Shown here: piece by piece, positions 61,491 to 64,000 of the stretch
Layout: each line of letters opens with the position of its first letter
Numbering within the stretch: the first letter of the stretch is position 1
NCBI RefSeq assembly: GCF_009789555.1
Contig: NZ_CP046902.1
Location: 608,001-672,000, forward strand
DNA from: Stutzerimonas stutzeri
GTDB taxonomy: Bacteria > Pseudomonadota > Gammaproteobacteria > Pseudomonadales > Pseudomonadaceae
DNA: 64,000 nt
Direction: 5' to 3'
Made by a program: the position numbers and the translations under genes
Notes under the pieces: generated by a model
The model's input: only the letters and a program-made list of their open reading frames with translations
Told to the model about the DNA's origin: nothing
Database searches by the model: none

Positions 61491-62255
61491 TCAGCCCAGC
61501 AGACCGCGCATGATGAAGAACAGCAGTGACGGACCCAGCAGGCAGCCCAGCGCGGTATAGAACGCCGCGGTCAGGCAACCATAAGGCACCAGCCGGGCAT
61601 CGGTCGCCGCCAGACCGCCGGCGACACCGCTGGACGTGCCGATCAGACCGCCGAAGATGACCGCCGCGCGCGGGTTGTTCAGGCCGATCATCGGTGCGAC
61701 GAAGGGCGTTGCGATCATCACCAGAATCGCCTTCACCAGACCGGCGGCGATGGACAGCGCCATGACCTCGGAACTGGCGCCGATGGCAGCGCCGGTGACC
61801 GGGCCGACGATATAGGTCACCGCGCCGGTGCCAATGGTGGTCAGGCTGACCGCATCGGTGTAGCCGAACGCCATGGCCACGCCGACGCCAGCGACGAAGG
61901 ATGAAAACACACCGACGAACAGCGCCAGCACGCCGACCATCCCGGCCCGCTTGAGCTCTTCGACACTGACGCCGAATCCGGTGGCGACAATGGCGAAGTC
62001 ACGCAACATGGCGCCGCCAAGCAGGCCGATGCCGGAAAACAGGGCGATGTCCACCAGCCCTTTTTGCCCGCCGGTGACCACGCCGCCGATATAGGACAGC
62101 AGCAGACCGATCAGGATGGCGACCGCCGATCCGTGCAGGCGGCCCTTGGTGAGCTTGTCCGACAGCCAGTAAGACAGCCACATGGTGGCGCCGATGATGG
62201 CGAAGCCGCTGATCAACCCGTAACCGGACACGACTTTGAGGAGGGATTCGTACAT
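61491..62255 (-). CDS. madM: Malonate transporter subunit MadM
   Basis: 254 residues, mostly membrane helices (YGLISGFAIIGATMWLSYWL, GVVTGGQKGLVDIALFSGIG, AVIFGGLIGTSSGVAGGLAA). The larger subunit of the two-component MadL-MadM malonate:Na+ symporter. 3 bp downstream of madL; last gene of the mdc operon. Confidence 0.92.
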   Translation of the reverse strand: MYESLLKVVSGYGLISGFAIIGATMWLSYWLSDKLTKGRLHGSAVAILIGLLLSYIGGVVTGGQKGLVDIALFSGIGLLGGAMLRDFAIVATGFGVSVEELKRAGMVGVLALFVGVFSSFVAGVGVAMAFGYTDAVSLTTIGTGAVTYIVGPVTGAAIGASSEVMALSIAAGLVKAILVMIATPFVAPMIGLNNPRAAVIFGGLIGTSSGVAGGLAATDARLVPYGCLTAAFYTALGCLLGPSLLFFIMRGLLG

Positions 62256-62258
62256 GGC

Positions 62259-62660
62259 TCAGCCCCTCTGTGCGCTGGTGAGGGGTTTGCGGACTTCGGT
62301 TTCAGGCTTTTTTCCGATCCGATCCAGCACGGGCAACAGCGCGAAGGCCACCACGACGGCGGCAATACCGGCCAGGATGGCCATGGGGCCGCCACTCAAG
62401 GCGCCGTAGACATTCTGCTGGGCAGCCATGGCCACCACGATGGGAATGTAGACGGCGCTCCAGAATTTGACGCCCTGCTCCGTCTCCATATTGAACAGGC
62501 CGCGCTTTTTCAGATAGCTGCCCAATAGAATCAGCAGCACCATGGCGATACCGACACCGCCGACGTTGGCGGGTACGCCCAGCAGTTTGCCGAGCAACTC
62601 ACCGACGAAAATGCCCGTCAGGGTACACAAGGCCAGAAAGGCCACTCCAAAGATAATCAT
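62259..62660 (-). CDS. madL: Malonate transporter subunit MadL
   Basis: 133 residues from the ATG at 62660 (MIIFGVAFLALCTLTGIFVG), with AAGGAC upstream; a longer frame to 62741 adds a hydrophilic extension not seen in MadL. Four membrane helices, the motif GVGGVGIAMVLLILLG-like NVGGVGIAMVLLILLG. Works with MadM. Confidence 0.92.
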   Translation of the reverse strand: MIIFGVAFLALCTLTGIFVGELLGKLLGVPANVGGVGIAMVLLILLGSYLKKRGLFNMETEQGVKFWSAVYIPIVVAMAAQQNVYGALSGGPMAILAGIAAVVVAFALLPVLDRIGKKPETEVRKPLTSAQRG

Positions 62661-62786
62661 TGTTTTTGTCCTTTTGGGTTGCGCTCCGCCAGCAGATACG
62701 GCGTGAAGGCGCGTGTTATCGAGGTCATTGTTGTTATCCATCGATCAGCCTGCGAGGGTGGCTTGCAGGCCTGGGTTGCACGCGGT

Positions 62787-63722
62787 TTATCGGCTGCGGC
62801 TAACCTCCTGACGCAACAAGGCGCCCAGTGTGTCGAGCCGGGCGCCGTCAAAAGCCGCCAGCGTACCCTGTTCGAATACCCGTCGCGCCAGTCCGGTCAG
62901 CACCGATCCGGGTGGCAATTCGATGTGCAACCGCACGCCGCGCTCGTAAGCGGTGCGCAGCGTGCCGTGCCAATCGACGACGCGGCACATGTTGAATGCC
63001 AGATCGTCGCGCAGGCGCTCGATCTCGAAAACCGGGCGCGCCGAAGAACTGCTCAGATAACGAATCCGTGGTGTACGCAGCGACACCCGGGCAAACGCGG
63101 CCGCCAGACGATCCGCCGGTACGCGCAACAGTTCGCAATGAGACGGCACACTCACGGCCAGACGGCATGCCGCCCCCGCCCCCAACGCGCGAGCACGACG
63201 ACCGACCTCGGCCATGGCCGCCTCGCTGCCGGCGATCACCAGTTGGTTGTCCGAATTGATATTGGCCAGATGCACCGGCGACTGCGGCTGATGGACCTCA
63301 TCCAGCAGCCGCTCGATGCTTGCCCGTTCGAGACCGAGAATGGCGGTCATGCCGTAGCCCTGTGGATAGGCGTCCTGCATCAGCTCGCCGCGCAGCGCGA
63401 CCAGCCGCACGGCATCGCGGTAATCGAGTGCGTCGGCGACCACCGCAGCGGCGTATGCACCGATGGACAGGCCTGCCACGTAGTCCGGCGCCGGGCCGTC
63501 GCGCATCAACAACCTCGCACCCGCGACGCCAGCCACCAGCAGGCAGAGCTGTACGGCGCGGGTCGACGCCAGCGCCGCTTCGCTGTCGAGCTGGAGTGCA
63601 TCCTCGCCGAGCGCTTCGCTGGCCTGTTGCAAGCAGTCGAGCACTTCCGGCTCCTGCGGCAAGCGATGCAACATGCCGGGCTTCTGGGCGCCCTGGCCGG
63701 GAAATGCAAACAGACTGCTCAT
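62787..63722 (-). CDS. mdcH: Malonate decarboxylase epsilon subunit (malonyl-CoA:ACP transacylase)
   Basis: 311 residues. FabD-like fold: LFAFPGQGAQKPGML, nucleophile Ser in GLSIGAYAAAVVADAL, His in VSVPSHCELL. MdcH charges the malonate decarboxylase acyl-carrier protein with malonyl groups. Overlaps the mdcG stop by 4 nt and is followed by madL. Confidence 0.92.
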   Translation of the reverse strand: MSSLFAFPGQGAQKPGMLHRLPQEPEVLDCLQQASEALGEDALQLDSEAALASTRAVQLCLLVAGVAGARLLMRDGPAPDYVAGLSIGAYAAAVVADALDYRDAVRLVALRGELMQDAYPQGYGMTAILGLERASIERLLDEVHQPQSPVHLANINSDNQLVIAGSEAAMAEVGRRARALGAGAACRLAVSVPSHCELLRVPADRLAAAFARVSLRTPRIRYLSSSSARPVFEIERLRDDLAFNMCRVVDWHGTLRTAYERGVRLHIELPPGSVLTGLARRVFEQGTLAAFDGARLDTLGALLRQEVSRSR

Positions 63723-64000
63723 GCTGCCTGCTCCGGGGCTTGCCAGGGATCACGGAGCAGACGCGGACCGTCATCGGCCTTGAGCATGACCCGCGCCGCG
63801 CCGCTGGCCCACTCGCGCAGCGCCACCGCGCCGAACGGGGTTTCCAATTGCATATCGACCCGACAGGAGGCGTCGTCGAGCCGCTCGCACAGCGCCCGAG
63901 CAGCGCTGATCGACAAGGGCTGCGGGACCCGCAGCAGCAGGTCCAGATCGCTCGCGGACGTGGCGACCGGCAGGCCGCTGGCGAGCTGAAAACCCACCGA
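63719..64000 (-). CDS. mdcG: Phosphoribosyl-dephospho-CoA transferase MdcG (partial)
   Basis: Only the C-terminal 94 or so codons are inside the window; the frame is open to the right edge. Nucleotidyltransferase motif SASDLDLLLRVPQP and the sequence through VMLKADDGPRLLRDPWQAP match MdcG, which attaches the triphosphoribosyl-dephospho-CoA prosthetic group to the MdcC carrier. Upstream mdcA-E should lie beyond the window. Confidence 0.9.
   Translation of the reverse strand, partial: SVGFQLASGLPVATSASDLDLLLRVPQPLSISAARALCERLDDASCRVDMQLETPFGAVALREWASGAARVMLKADDGPRLLRDPWQAPEQAA

Noticed and set aside
1..64000. CRISPR arrays, insertion sequences, prophage genes, integrase
   Set aside because: Looked for spaced direct repeats, transposase or integrase motifs and phage structural genes; none was found in the window.

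Overview
The window is high-GC bacterial chromosome with gene order and content typical of the Pseudomonadaceae, most likely a Pseudomonas / Stutzerimonas-type organism. Pointers are an aldehyde dehydrogenase-omega transaminase-rpmG-rpmB block as I recall it from Pseudomonas aeruginosa (kauB-gabT2-rpmG-rpmB), a catBCA cluster, an OprD-family porin, and an mdc malonate decarboxylase cluster with MadL/MadM. No insertion sequence, prophage or CRISPR array was seen.

Layout. 1-2.4 kb: end of a HEAT-repeat protein translationally coupled to a processive family 2 glycosyltransferase. 2.5-6 kb: polyamine/omega-amino acid catabolism (kauB-like, gabT2-like) and ribosomal proteins L33 and L28. 6.6-9 kb: IclR and TetR regulators and an alpha/beta hydrolase whose promoter carries a doubled TetR-type operator. 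9-13.5 kb: a beta-oxidation operon (FadB-like fusion enzyme and two acyl-CoA dehydrogenases). 13.8-15.3 kb: gabD. 15.6-15.8 kb: the 5' half of a broken tRNA-Arg(CCG) followed by an intact tRNA-Arg(CCG), a possible integration scar.

16-38.3 kb is an aromatic-acid catabolic region. It holds catA/catC/catB, a branched-chain-amino-acid-type ABC importer, antC, a divergent OprD-type porin, antB/antA, an Aer-like PAS chemoreceptor and two tandem AraC regulators. A second, unassigned ring-hydroxylating dioxygenase operon follows (PDR/VanB-type reductase, Rieske alpha and beta, an isochorismatase-fold protein lacking the usual Asp and Cys, an SDR, and a dienelactone hydrolase-SnoaL fusion). Pairs of GGATA half sites about 22 bp apart lie upstream of antA, antC, the porin, the chemoreceptor, the first AraC gene and the second dioxygenase operon. 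They look like one AraC/XylS-type regulon. The simplest reading is uptake and chemotaxis toward an aromatic (perhaps N-heterocyclic) compound, conversion to anthranilate or catechol, then ortho-cleavage.

38.6-46.7 kb: an AbrB-like remnant, an HWE histidine kinase with its overlapping receiver protein, a CitMHS transporter with an AtuA/DUF1446 pair and a divergent LysR regulator, and a PH-domain protein. 46.8-58.6 kb: a sugar-acid catabolic locus under a LacI regulator with three operator-like palindromes: GlcG-like protein, FMN 2-hydroxyacid dehydrogenase, D-2-hydroxyacid dehydrogenase, DHDPS-family lyase, TctABC, enolase-superfamily dehydratase, then divergently LacI, IlvD/Edd dehydratase and FAH-family hydrolase. 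58.8-60 kb: class C beta-lactamase. 60-64 kb: mdcR convergent with madM, madL, mdcH and the truncated mdcG at the right edge.

All assignments come from reading the translated sequence and motifs; no database search was possible.
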